A stretch of 21,284 nucleotides of DNA, from positions 1 to 21,284 of the IMG/VR virus record IMGVR_UViG_3300009103_001392; one strand, 5' to 3'. This DNA comes from a virus. Positions 1 through 7,746 of this stretch are shown in pieces (the stretch's first letter is position 1; every line of letters begins with the position of its first letter). Under the pieces are notes generated by a model that did not search any database, was not told the origin of the DNA, and saw nothing but the letters and a program-made list of their open reading frames with translations. A program made the position numbers and the translations under genes.

Positions 1-2
1 CC

Positions 3-632
3 TGGACTCCACCCGAGAACTACACTATTCGCTACGCTATTGATCACAATCCTAGCGCAAATAATCCTGATGCGGTCTTGTTCTGTGCAACTGCACCAAC
101 AGGAGAAGTATTCTTTTTCCATGAACTCTTTGATATACTATTGACTCCAGCTCTTTGCGAAAGTATGACTGAAGTGATGTGGGGTTATCATGTTGCAATG
201 GGATTAATTGACCCTATTGCATTTATTGAGAATCCAAATGACGGATCAACTACAGTTAGTGCTTTTGAGGAGAATGGAATCTCTCCAATGAGGGCAGCTA
301 AAGATCCAACAAGAGGATGGAGAGAAACTAACCAAGCCCTTAAAGAATTTACTCCACATGGCTTTCGTAGAGTTAGATTCTATGAAGGGTTAAGAAGAAC
401 TCTTTGGGAATTTGATCGTTATTGTGAAGATACTAACAAGCCAGGTAAAATTAAAGATGCTGGTAAGTGGCACATGATGGAGAATCTTTATCGAATGGTT
501 ATAGAGGGACTTGATTACGAAGAGCCTCAGTTAATGAGTGATTTCTTCTTGATTCCTCGAGGAGATGAAGTAACCCAGAAAGTTGAAAATAATGCAGATG
601 AGGTGGTATTCGGTACCAGATTTGGCGTATGA
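3..632 (+). CDS. terL: Terminase large subunit, C-terminal nuclease part (5' truncated)
   Basis: This is the motor-nuclease that cuts concatemeric phage DNA and drives it into the prohead through the portal. The reading frame is open from base 3, so the gene enters from the left edge; 209 residues remain and the ATPase domain lies outside. The TTG at base 78 is only an internal codon. The visible part begins with a strand ending in the motif YAIDHNP, whose Asp (codon 42-44) fits the first metal-binding Asp of the RNase H-like terminase nuclease. A second strand with a G-E-V-F-F-F-H-E-L pattern follows, as in many TerL nucleases. Near the end, DAGKWHMMENLYRM matches the usual D....H..(D/E)..RY helix carrying the last acidic ligand. 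The stop overlaps the portal start (ATGA), so the two are translationally coupled. Position directly before a portal gene supports the call. Family assignment is by motif and context only. Confidence 0.85.
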   Translation, partial: WTPPENYTIRYAIDHNPSANNPDAVLFCATAPTGEVFFFHELFDILLTPALCESMTEVMWGYHVAMGLIDPIAFIENPNDGSTTVSAFEENGISPMRAAKDPTRGWRETNQALKEFTPHGFRRVRFYEGLRRTLWEFDRYCEDTNKPGKIKDAGKWHMMENLYRMVIEGLDYEEPQLMSDFFLIPRGDEVTQKVENNADEVVFGTRFGV

Positions 633-2527
633 TGACTGAAGATGTTATAAAAGAACTTAATAGAGAAGAGCAGACTGACTTTCATGTTAGGCTGAAGAAT
701 AAGTGCATTACTCTTGTTGATGGTTCTCGTCAGGTAATGTCACAAGAATATTCCAAATGGGATAAGCGGCAGAAAGTCTACCTAGCTGAGAGGGACTTAG
801 ATCAAAAGGATCGTAAAGCGGTTGCAGATAACGAACCAACCAAGATGGTTATTCCAATGTCTACTGCTCAAATCAATACCTTTGTTTCTTCTTGTTTGAT
901 GCTGCTGAGGCAACGAGCAAGATTCTTTGAGTTTGATCCTAGTGGGACAGAAGATTATGTTCTGAGAGAGCCTAGCGAAAGGATTCTTGAGCGTGATCTT
1001 CGTTATAATAAGCATCACTCATTACTTCATCAGTTTTTCCTTAATCTTGCTCGTTACGGAATAGGAGTTATACGTCATCATTGGGTAGAAGAAACAGTTA
1101 AAGTTCTTCTCTCTGAACCTCAGGAAGTACTTGGTCAGTTAGTCGCACAAGCACCTGAATACCAAGAAGTACCTACTTATAGTGGAAATAAACTTGATGG
1201 CATTAGTCCTTACAATTTCTTCCCTGATACACGTCTCCCCTTAACTAAGCACCAAGAAGGTGAATATTGTGCTAGTGATGAAGAGTTCACTAAAGTCAAG
1301 TTACAAAGAATGGAGGACTCTGGTCTTGTAGCTGGAATTGAGCATGTTAAGCCTTTTACTGCACAGAATTTACATAAACGTTATCCTAACGGAGACTATA
1401 GATTCTATTCCGTAGATAAGAGTGATCCTACTCAAGATACAAATAACTTCTGTGTTACTGAGTGTCAGGTCTGGTTAACTCCTAGTGAATTTGAACTAGA
1501 GGGAGGTAAGAAGTTAGGCAAAGAAGATTTTCCAATACTTTATCTTGTCAACTATGTTAATGATGATAGGATTATTCGAGTGGAACCAATGAATAATATG
1601 CATTCAAGTTTCACCTATGAAGTAGCCCAGTTTACTCCCGACGAGCAAAGAAGGCTTTCGACCTCTTTGGCCGACATGGTAGGAGGGCTTCAGGAACTTT
1701 CTGATTGGTATATTAATGCACGAATAAGTGCAGTTAAGAAAACCTTGGAAAACAATATTGTAGTTGATCCTAGGTATATTAATATGCAATCACTTAAGAG
1801 TAGAAGTTCTATTGTAACTCTTTCTAAGCATGCACCGCAAGGAGGAATTGGCAGGACGGTTATGCCGCTTCCTGTACAGGATAATACTCAAAATCACTTC
1901 GACGATATTTCCCGCCTTAATGGTTTAATGGACCAGGCGACTGGTGTGATGGATCCTCTAAAGGGACAGGCCCAGCAAGGAAGACGTTCTGCCTTTGAGA
2001 TGCGTTCGGTTGTGCAAGGAGGAATGAACAGAATTGTCACTCTTTGCCTTCTGGCATGGGAGCAAGCTATTCAGCCTACCGGTATTCGGATGCTCACCAA
2101 TCACAGGCAGAATGTCGACCTAGCCACATTCACTAAGATTATGGGAGAGGACGTTGATCCTATAGTATTTAATGATTTCAGATCTTCTGCTATAGATTTA
2201 ATTGGAAACAATGATCTCTTTATCTTTGATGGAGTGTCTCCCTCAGAGAAAAACTACATGGCTGAATCACTTCAAGAGCTGTTTATTGCAATGCTTCAGC
2301 AACCTGATATTGCTATATCTAATGGATGGGATCTTAGTAAGATGCTGAAGGAGATTTATGAGCTTCGTGGAATTACAGGACTGGATAGATTCAAACTTAC
2401 TCCTGAAGAGCAGCAGCAACAAATGATGCAGCAAATGTTAATGAGTCAACAACAAGTACAACAAAATGGAAACGCTACCGCAAACAGAAGTCCCTCTCCT
2501 CCGATACGATCAGCGGGACTACAGTGA
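629..2527 (+). CDS. Portal protein
   Basis: The portal forms the dodecameric ring at one capsid vertex through which DNA enters and leaves. The 632-residue product has the size and layout of portals of short-tailed phages: a charged helical N-terminus, a DGISPYNFFPD segment near residues 190-200 like the usual 'v.P.dff.DP' motif, and a long middle region with paired hydrophobic helices. Around residues 425-455 an 'L.GLMDQATGVMDPLKG' stretch matches the portal tunnel-loop region that precedes the Gly-rich 'A.E.R..VQ' helix. The C-terminus (about residues 590-632) is Gln-rich and probably a disordered or barrel tail. The start is the first of two consecutive ATG codons overlapping the terminase stop. 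No Shine-Dalgarno sequence precedes it. The next gene begins inside its last 62 bases. Portal identity is well supported by gene order (terminase before, scaffold and capsid after) and by the motifs. Confidence 0.88.
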   Translation: MMTEDVIKELNREEQTDFHVRLKNKCITLVDGSRQVMSQEYSKWDKRQKVYLAERDLDQKDRKAVADNEPTKMVIPMSTAQINTFVSSCLMLLRQRARFFEFDPSGTEDYVLREPSERILERDLRYNKHHSLLHQFFLNLARYGIGVIRHHWVEETVKVLLSEPQEVLGQLVAQAPEYQEVPTYSGNKLDGISPYNFFPDTRLPLTKHQEGEYCASDEEFTKVKLQRMEDSGLVAGIEHVKPFTAQNLHKRYPNGDYRFYSVDKSDPTQDTNNFCVTECQVWLTPSEFELEGGKKLGKEDFPILYLVNYVNDDRIIRVEPMNNMHSSFTYEVAQFTPDEQRRLSTSLADMVGGLQELSDWYINARISAVKKTLENNIVVDPRYINMQSLKSRSSIVTLSKHAPQGGIGRTVMPLPVQDNTQNHFDDISRLNGLMDQATGVMDPLKGQAQQGRRSAFEMRSVVQGGMNRIVTLCLLAWEQAIQPTGIRMLTNHRQNVDLATFTKIMGEDVDPIVFNDFRSSAIDLIGNNDLFIFDGVSPSEKNYMAESLQELFIAMLQQPDIAISNGWDLSKMLKEIYELRGITGLDRFKLTPEEQQQQMMQQMLMSQQQVQQNGNATANRSPSPPIRSAGLQ

Positions 2528-2786
2528 TCAAGAAGTAACTAAACTGATTAAAGAATTAGAAGATTTTGAACAAACTTCACTTTATGAACTATTTCTCTGG
2601 GATGTTCAAGTAGAAATTGCAGAGATACGTAATGAGATTGAAGATGATGATACTCTTACTGAAAAACAAGTAGATAAATTAAGAGGCAAGGTAAGTAAAC
2701 TTAAAGACATTTCTATAAGATTCCCTTCCTTTGCCGAATATCTTCTTACAGTAATTAACCAAAATAACGACAACCAAAATGAGTGA
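2466..2786 (+). CDS. Small acidic protein overlapping the portal 3' end
   Basis: Function not recognised. The 106-residue product is strongly acidic and predicted helical, with a run IEDDDTLTEKQVDKLRGKV near residues 58-76 that looks like a helical hairpin. The ATG lies 62 bases inside the portal gene in another frame, and no ATG, GTG or TTG start is visible further down in this frame before conserved-looking sequence, so a long overlap seems genuine. The stop overlaps the scaffold start by 8 bases. It fills the only space between portal and scaffold, with the same codon style as its neighbours, which supports it being real. A small protein between portal and scaffold is common in phages and may be a head-assembly helper; that is inference. 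Upstream bases are CAA-rich without a Shine-Dalgarno sequence. Confidence 0.7.
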   Translation: METLPQTEVPLLRYDQRDYSDQEVTKLIKELEDFEQTSLYELFLWDVQVEIAEIRNEIEDDDTLTEKQVDKLRGKVSKLKDISIRFPSFAEYLLTVINQNNDNQNE

Positions 2787-3525
2787 TATTGTAGATCCAA
2801 GTCTAGTTGAAGATAATCAGTCTTTTGAGTCGGGTGGAGAAGTTGCAGATCAACAAACTACCGAGACTCAAGAACCGATTCAAGAAAATCCTAATGCAGA
2901 AATCGCATCTGCAATTCAAGAAGGGTTTAAGAATGTTCAGCAAAGTCAGCAGCCAGCAGAACCAGAACAACCTCAACTTACTCAAGAAGAGATTAATGAG
3001 CGGCTTAATATAACTTCTTTTGATGAGAAGGATGCCGCTTCTCTAAGAGAGGCTCTTCTTTCAGAAGATAATCCTGAACTGCTTGTAAACTTTTTGAATG
3101 GAATGCACCAACGTATGGCTGCCCAACACCAGACATACTCTAACTTGATAAACCAGAAGGCGCAAATGGATATAAACGATCAGTTTGCTCCAATGGCTAA
3201 TCATATTCAGCAACAAAGAAATGAAGCAATCAAAGAGCGTTTCTTTAAATCGAATGAATCCTTAAGGGATTTTAGTAAGGTTATTCCAATGGCAGCACAA
3301 GAACTTGCCAAAACAGAACAAACTTTTGCAAATGAGTCCGAAGAGTTTCAGGCTCTTGCAAAGCAAACTGAGAAACTAATCCAGCAATTTCAACCTGGAT
3401 TTAAACTCGGACAAGCAAAGAGTGGAGAACAACCTAAACCTGCGGCTTCACTTGGCGGCGGTACTGGCGGAGGATCGGGTGATTCCGTTTCCGTTAGTAT
3501 TGGTGCTGATCCGGCTATAAGGTAA
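2779..3525 (+). CDS. Capsid scaffolding protein (probable)
   Basis: Scaffolding proteins guide capsid subunits into a closed shell and then leave before or during DNA packaging. This 248-residue product fits by composition and place: it sits directly before the major capsid gene, is rich in Glu, Gln, Asn and Ala, and has almost no aromatic residues in its first 70 positions. The N-terminal third is acidic and probably disordered (many EPEQPQ-type stretches). The middle (about 75-215) is predicted helical and coiled-coil-like. The tail is a Gly/Ser-rich linker (about 225-240) before a short end. The start ATG overlaps the previous stop by 8 bases, and the leader reads AACCAAA just before ATG, with no Shine-Dalgarno site. 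No protease gene is visible nearby, so it may be expelled intact. The assignment rests on composition and order, not on a catalytic motif. Confidence 0.68.
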   Translation: MSDIVDPSLVEDNQSFESGGEVADQQTTETQEPIQENPNAEIASAIQEGFKNVQQSQQPAEPEQPQLTQEEINERLNITSFDEKDAASLREALLSEDNPELLVNFLNGMHQRMAAQHQTYSNLINQKAQMDINDQFAPMANHIQQQRNEAIKERFFKSNESLRDFSKVIPMAAQELAKTEQTFANESEEFQALAKQTEKLIQQFQPGFKLGQAKSGEQPKPAASLGGGTGGGSGDSVSVSIGADPAIR

Positions 3526-3559
3526 CTTCAACTAACAACCAACAACCAACTGAAATAAA
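3526..3559 (+). promoter_or_regulatory. CAA-rich, SD-less leader of the capsid gene
   Basis: The 34 bases between scaffold stop and capsid ATG contain tandem AACAACC/AACCAAC units followed by GAAATAAA. There is no purine-rich Shine-Dalgarno core. The segment has almost no G or T in its repeated part, so it should stay single-stranded. I infer that it is an unstructured translation leader for the most highly expressed gene of the window. Similar AACCAA pieces occur before the starts at 2779, 4946 and 5337, and an A/C-rich leader precedes 8567. Confidence 0.5.
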
Positions 3560-4942
3560 ATGGCTGGAATCATGGGATTGATTAGTGAGAAGGAGTTCTC
3601 CGACAACTCTTTCCACTCCTTTAATAATCGTCGGCAAACGTTTTGGAACTATCCTGAAGGCGCAGCTACACTTTCGTATCTGCTGTCTCTGATGGATTCA
3701 GAACCAACTGATACTCCTCTTAACTTCGGTTGGGAAGAGATTCGATACGCATATATTCGTACTCAAACTGCGGGTGGTGATGGTCCTTTTTCGGCGTCTG
3801 GTAGCGATACAGCTGCCTCTTCTCCGATGACTATTACACAAGATACTGAGTACCGTGTTGAGGTTGATGATACCTCGAACTTCCAAGTGAATGACTCCAT
3901 TATCTTTGTTGATATGGTGATCAACGGTACAACGAATCTTACCACTATTCGTGGTGTAGTGTCCTCTATTGTAAGCTCTACTAAGCTTGAGTTCCGTGCC
4001 TTGCACACTGTAACCAATGTGGTCAATACGCTTGCCTCTACTGTAGACAAGAATGTTGCTAAGATTGGTTCGGCTTATGCTGAAGGTAGTACGTCTGGAC
4101 AAGGCCGTATGCTTGTTCCTGTTGAGCCCACGAACAACACTCAGATCTTTAAGGATCCGGTTGAGTTCACTGGTTCAGCATTGAAGATTCCTACGGACTT
4201 CGATAAGACTGGCGCTTACAAAACTAAAGCTAAGACAACTGCTCTTGATCACGTAATTGGTCAGGAAATGGCTCTGCTCTTTGGTAAGAAGCACACCTTC
4301 AACAGTGCACTCGCCGCTGGTGGGTCATTTGGTGGTGCCACTACTCCTACTCGCACAATGGGTGGAATCCTGCACTTCCTTGAAGAGTGGGAAGCTACTG
4401 GCGGTGGAGCTGCTGGTTATCGTCCTGGTGGAGCTGCACTTACAGCTGATACTGCAGACGATAAGCGCATCATTGAGAACTCCACTGGTACAATGACTTC
4501 TGAAAAGTGGGATGAGTACACCGAGCGGGTATTCCGCAAGGCTAATACTCAGTCTCGCGAGAAGATCTGTCTTGTGGGTAATGGTGCTGCTAAGGCAATT
4601 AACCAACTCATTAAGCGTGAAATCGTGCGGGAAATTCCTGCTACTGATCGCGGTGATACTTGGAGAATGCGTGTTAAGTCGGTTGAAACTTCTTGGGGTA
4701 CACTTCACTTCAAGACCCATCCGTTGCTTACCGATACTCCCGGACTGTTCTATGCGATGTTTATCATCGACGTGCCGTTCCTTAAGTATCGTCCGCTTAA
4801 TGATCGTGATATGGTCAAACTCAATAATCGTCAGTCGAATGACGAGGATGGTCGTAAAGATCTGTGGTTGACTGAAGCCGGGCTAGAGCTTCAATTCCCC
4901 GAAGCGCACATGCTCATCAAAAACGTACAAAAGATTGTCTAA
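3560..4942 (+). CDS. Major capsid protein, SU10/DUF5309-like HK97 fold
   Basis: This 460-residue protein builds the icosahedral or elongated head shell. From about residue 190 it has the layout of the SU10-type major capsid family (DUF5309): 'NTQIFKDPVEFTGSALKI' near 192-209, a basic helix with GQEMALLFGKKH around 233-244, then TRTMGGILHFLEEW starting at residue 264, close to the 'R.TGGLL.F' motif of the family. The C-terminal part alternates strands and a long helix as expected. Residues about 73-165 form a beta-rich stretch (V.D...F.VND.I...V, then V.SIV.S.KLEF) that looks like an inserted or extended domain, possibly surface-exposed. Codons are richer in C-ending and preferred forms than in the neighbours, consistent with high expression. 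It follows the scaffold after a CAA-rich leader and is followed by a 3-base gap to the next gene. Family placement is from memory of motifs and gene order. Confidence 0.85.
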   Translation: MAGIMGLISEKEFSDNSFHSFNNRRQTFWNYPEGAATLSYLLSLMDSEPTDTPLNFGWEEIRYAYIRTQTAGGDGPFSASGSDTAASSPMTITQDTEYRVEVDDTSNFQVNDSIIFVDMVINGTTNLTTIRGVVSSIVSSTKLEFRALHTVTNVVNTLASTVDKNVAKIGSAYAEGSTSGQGRMLVPVEPTNNTQIFKDPVEFTGSALKIPTDFDKTGAYKTKAKTTALDHVIGQEMALLFGKKHTFNSALAAGGSFGGATTPTRTMGGILHFLEEWEATGGGAAGYRPGGAALTADTADDKRIIENSTGTMTSEKWDEYTERVFRKANTQSREKICLVGNGAAKAINQLIKREIVREIPATDRGDTWRMRVKSVETSWGTLHFKTHPLLTDTPGLFYAMFIIDVPFLKYRPLNDRDMVKLNNRQSNDEDGRKDLWLTEAGLELQFPEAHMLIKNVQKIV

Positions 4943-4945
4943 CCA

Positions 4946-5323
4946 ATGGCTAATGTCACTTCAAATGAGATCACTACGATCTCTATCGACGCATTTGGTA
5001 AGAAGGGCCACGATTTAGTTCTCGTTGAACTTTACATCGAACACGCCTGGGCTACCAATGATAAAGTGTTTGCAGCTGATATTGGAGTTAAGTCTATTTG
5101 TGGAATCCTGGGCTCTTCGGCCTTAGACTCTTCAAATGATCTTTCAGAAAGGGCTTTAGATGCCAATGACTGGTCACTTGGTTGTGACACCAGAATCCGT
5201 ATTGGAGCTGATGTTGCAGGCGATACAGTTAATTCTGCGGCCGTAGATGACTTCATTAAAGCTGGAAGCAATCTTAATAGTAGCACAGCAGCGTGGCTAA
5301 CGTTGCTTTGCCGAGTATTCTAA
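4946..5323 (+). CDS. Small capsid-adjacent virion protein
   Basis: Function not recognised. The product has 125 residues, is acidic, rich in Ala, Ser, Asp and Thr, and looks beta-strand-rich (VLVELYIEHAWATNDKVF, then alternating hydrophobic stretches). It has no signal peptide or membrane segment. It begins three bases after the capsid stop, inside an AACCAATG context, and shares the capsid gene's more GC-rich codon style, so it is probably made in large amounts with the capsid protein. Small beta proteins in this position are often head decoration or head-stabilising proteins; that is an inference from place and composition only. An alternative is a minor head protein unrelated to decoration. 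Confidence 0.72.
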   Translation: MANVTSNEITTISIDAFGKKGHDLVLVELYIEHAWATNDKVFAADIGVKSICGILGSSALDSSNDLSERALDANDWSLGCDTRIRIGADVAGDTVNSAAVDDFIKAGSNLNSSTAAWLTLLCRVF

Positions 5324-5336
5324 CCAACCTAATATT

Positions 5337-5528
5337 ATGCCAAAAGGAACTGACGTAACTGCAGCTGAATATGATATGGATTCTGGTGAAGATCATCGGA
5401 ATTCACGGGTAAACAAACAGCACGCACGAGAGCATAAACCTCATGTGTCTGCTAACAACAGTACTGCTCCTCACAAACCTAAGAAGATCGACTTCGGTCC
5501 TCTCGGTATGCATCGAGGCGGTAGTTAG
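5337..5528 (+). CDS. Small basic, His-rich protein
   Basis: A 63-residue hypothetical protein. The first third is acidic (ATAAEYDMDSGED-like), the rest is basic with six His and many Lys and Arg residues, and it lacks clear hydrophobic core segments, so it is probably disordered. No domain is recognised. Support for it being a real gene: it fills an otherwise empty 280-base stretch, begins 13 bases after the previous stop behind an AACCAACC leader, and ends just before a strong hairpin. A small basic protein made with the capsid could bind packaged DNA or the inner capsid wall, but nothing in the sequence shows that directly. Confidence 0.55.
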   Translation: MPKGTDVTAAEYDMDSGEDHRNSRVNKQHAREHKPHVSANNSTAPHKPKKIDFGPLGMHRGGS

Positions 5529-5550
5529 GTTCAATAACTGAATTGGACAA

Positions 5551-5584
5551 TGGAGGGGGAGGGTTATGATCCCCTCCTCCTCCA
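5551..5584 (+). terminator. GC-rich hairpin ending the head block
   Basis: A nearly perfect inverted repeat: left arm TGGAGGGGGAGGG (5551-5563), an 8-base loop TTATGATC (5564-5571), and right arm CCCTCCTCCTCCA (5572-5584). It forms 13 pairs, one of them a G-U wobble. It lies in the 71-base gap between the 63-residue gene and the adaptor-like gene. The T-run after it is weak and displaced (AAATTTT at about 5590-5596), so it may be a leaky terminator, an mRNA-stabilising 3' end for the capsid transcript, or a processing site rather than a full stop. Confidence 0.6.
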
Positions 5585-5599
5585 TAACTAAATTTTCAA

Positions 5600-6631
5600 A
5601 TGAATACTATTGGTGAGCTAAAAGAGGTTGTTAAGGAGTACTTGCAAATAGAAGCTCCTTCAGTAATTGATTCCACTCTTCAGTTGGGCGGAGATCAACT
5701 GGGTAAAAATGTAAAAATTGATAATCTTATTCTTCGTGCTGCCAATACTGCAAGGATTAAGGCTGAAAGAAAGCACGACTTTGGATGGGCAGATGACACT
5801 GTGCAGGGTGTAATTCCAATGAATGGGAATGGTCTGCCATTCGATCATCTTTATGAAATTCCCAAGTATAAGGCTACACTTGTAATTAATAGTGCTGGAA
5901 CAAGCACACTTACTTACGATACAGATATTACATCACTAGCGCACAGACCTTTAGTGCGAAGTAGTGATACACATTTTGCAGTAGAGCCACAAGTAGCTGG
6001 AGCTTTTACTACAGACATTGTGAAGTTCACTCGTGAACTAGATCCTATTGACGATTTTCCTGACTATGTATTAAGTAGTCTTGGAGGTATTTCTAATGGC
6101 ACTTATGCTGTGTATGTTCGTAGTATCAATAATGCACGAACAGAAGAGAACTATACTGAAAGGTACCGTAAGATTAAGACAATTAACGATTGTTGCATTG
6201 TTGATGAAGATGACAATGATGTTCCTATTAGGTATGAGAAGAAAGCCCGACTAGCTAAGAGGTCATTGGAGCACCAAGAACGAAGAACTGAATTAGGTAT
6301 TGCATGGAACTTCACTACTCTCATTAGTATTGGAGAAAGGTTTTTCTTATACCCTGAGTCTACTGCTACTGACCAGACAATTAGAGTTGATGCTAACTTA
6401 TGGATGCCTGAATATCTTGATGATAGTGATAGTGATTCTTTCCTCAAGCATGGATTTGACTATATGCAATGGGCTTGTATTGTAGAGCTTAATAGACTAC
6501 TTCAGGTCTTTGTTCCAAGGCAAGAGGGTAATATCCCTCCTCCAAATAACGAGAGAGATGAAGCTCTGAAAGAACTTATCGAGTTTGATATCTTCCAATC
6601 TGAAACAGGATCAACTGACGACCTTGATTAA
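5600..6631 (+). CDS. Head-tail adaptor-like protein
   Basis: Probably the ring protein that sits under the portal and accepts the tail. The 343-residue product starts with 'IGELKEVVKEYL', then an 'A.NTARIKAERKHDFGWADDTV' stretch around residues 48-70. It ends with the combination FLYPES (about 249-254), a strand 'IRVDANLWMPEYLDD' and a helix 'F.KHGFDYMQWACIVELNRLL' (about 263-305). This order of short helix N-terminus, beta-rich middle, 'YP....' strand, 'LP.L.dd' and a long D....l.eL helix is what I recall from the SU10-type adaptor family, and fits with the SU10-like capsid. A larger-than-usual middle (about 85-190) may be an inserted beta domain. Its ATG follows the hairpin by 15 bases with no Shine-Dalgarno site; its TAA overlaps the next ATG. 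Certain as a gene, moderate as to role. Confidence 0.62.
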   Translation: MNTIGELKEVVKEYLQIEAPSVIDSTLQLGGDQLGKNVKIDNLILRAANTARIKAERKHDFGWADDTVQGVIPMNGNGLPFDHLYEIPKYKATLVINSAGTSTLTYDTDITSLAHRPLVRSSDTHFAVEPQVAGAFTTDIVKFTRELDPIDDFPDYVLSSLGGISNGTYAVYVRSINNARTEENYTERYRKIKTINDCCIVDEDDNDVPIRYEKKARLAKRSLEHQERRTELGIAWNFTTLISIGERFFLYPESTATDQTIRVDANLWMPEYLDDSDSDSFLKHGFDYMQWACIVELNRLLQVFVPRQEGNIPPPNNERDEALKELIEFDIFQSETGSTDDLD

Positions 6632-7746
6632 TGGCCTTTAAACTTCCAGAAGTATTTACCCAAGGTAACTTACTGTCGTCTCACTCTAAGATTCGACAGA
6701 GTCACAAGGAACATCCTATCTCGAAAGAGAAGATGATCTACTTTGAGGTTAATGTTAAGAATGGGTTTGTTGTTCCTACACCTCTTCCATTTGGAGTGTT
6801 TGCGGAGACAACTGAAATTAGCTCTAATGAAGCTCAACTGCAGGTTTGGGTGGCTAATGGATTCTATCAGAATAACCCTACATTTGCAGAGAATAGAAAG
6901 AGGGTTTATAATCTTACTCCCTTTATTCAAGAAGCAGATGTCTTTGAGCAAATTGTTTTATCTGGTGCACCGATCATTACTGACACAGATACATGGGAAG
7001 CTAATCAAACCGCAATAGATCAAACTCATGACTTCAGCAGAAAGGTTCAGGTTGTTACTAGAAATGACATTGTTTCTGGTGAGCGGGATCTTCAAATGTT
7101 TGAAACACATACGATCACCAAAACACTAGAGAAAGCTGTAGATGCTGAAGCGGCTGCAGACTTTCCCGCAGCATTAAGTGCTGGAACACCTCCCAACTTT
7201 AATTATATTGAGTATAATGAAATCCGTTATGGGTGGTATATTAAAAGTAATGAAGAAATTTCAGAAGGGACTAAAACTGCATTCTGGACCACAAGAAGTC
7301 AATTCTGGCCTGCAGTACTTGAGAATATTGATTTAGGTATTCTTGAAGGTCAATTAGATTCGGGTGAAACTTACATTGCTTCTGTACTTATTGATGCTAG
7401 GTATAAAGAATCATATAGTGGTCCCTGTAAAACACTAGTAACTAAGAAGTGGTCATCAGATATGCCTGAGATAGTTAACCCAACTCAGCTAGTTACAGAC
7501 GCTTTTCAATATCAAGGTATCTTCTTTAACTTTACTTGTCCTGAGTGCCTTCATCATACAGTTGATTTTAAGGAGTTCACAGGGTCTTTTCATCCTAAAC
7601 TAAAGTCAAGCCAATTTAGAATTAAAAGCTTTCCTGGTACAAGATATGTTGACTGGCCTTCATTTCAAGAAAGAACAGATGACCCTACTCCTTATAAAGG
7701 TGGGTATCTTTACGATGTGATTAGAATCTTTGCACCTCAGAAGTAG
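6631..7746 (+). CDS. Virion-associated protein of unknown role (371 aa)
   Basis: Not recognised. The 371-residue product is soluble-looking, with no signal peptide or membrane segment, and mixes beta strands with aromatic-rich loops (IEYNEIRYGWYIKS near 190-203; FWTTRSQFWPAVLEN near 213-227). One short CPECLHH stretch lies near residue 301; a single CxxC plus two His is too little to claim a zinc site. The start ATG is part of TAATG, overlapping the adaptor stop, and the stop overlaps the GTG of the next gene, so three genes (5600-8531) form a tightly coupled set. By position, after the adaptor and before probable ejection proteins, a tail tube, tail-hub or appendage-anchoring role is likely. 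That is inference from order. Confidence 0.7.
   Translation: MAFKLPEVFTQGNLLSSHSKIRQSHKEHPISKEKMIYFEVNVKNGFVVPTPLPFGVFAETTEISSNEAQLQVWVANGFYQNNPTFAENRKRVYNLTPFIQEADVFEQIVLSGAPIITDTDTWEANQTAIDQTHDFSRKVQVVTRNDIVSGERDLQMFETHTITKTLEKAVDAEAAADFPAALSAGTPPNFNYIEYNEIRYGWYIKSNEEISEGTKTAFWTTRSQFWPAVLENIDLGILEGQLDSGETYIASVLIDARYKESYSGPCKTLVTKKWSSDMPEIVNPTQLVTDAFQYQGIFFNFTCPECLHHTVDFKEFTGSFHPKLKSSQFRIKSFPGTRYVDWPSFQERTDDPTPYKGGYLYDVIRIFAPQK

Noticed and set aside
78-632. TTG at 78 as a true gene start
   Set aside because: The frame is open to the left edge and the upstream codons encode YAIDHNP, a TerL nuclease motif, so the gene is truncated rather than starting here.
3698-4102. 134-codon antisense frame in the capsid gene, and the 131-codon one at 4325-4720
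   Set aside because: Both are opposite the clear major capsid gene and have compositions expected from antisense reading.
7535-7560. CPECLHH as a zinc finger in the 371-residue protein
   Set aside because: One CxxC with two adjacent His and no second Cys pair is not enough for a recognised zinc-binding fold.
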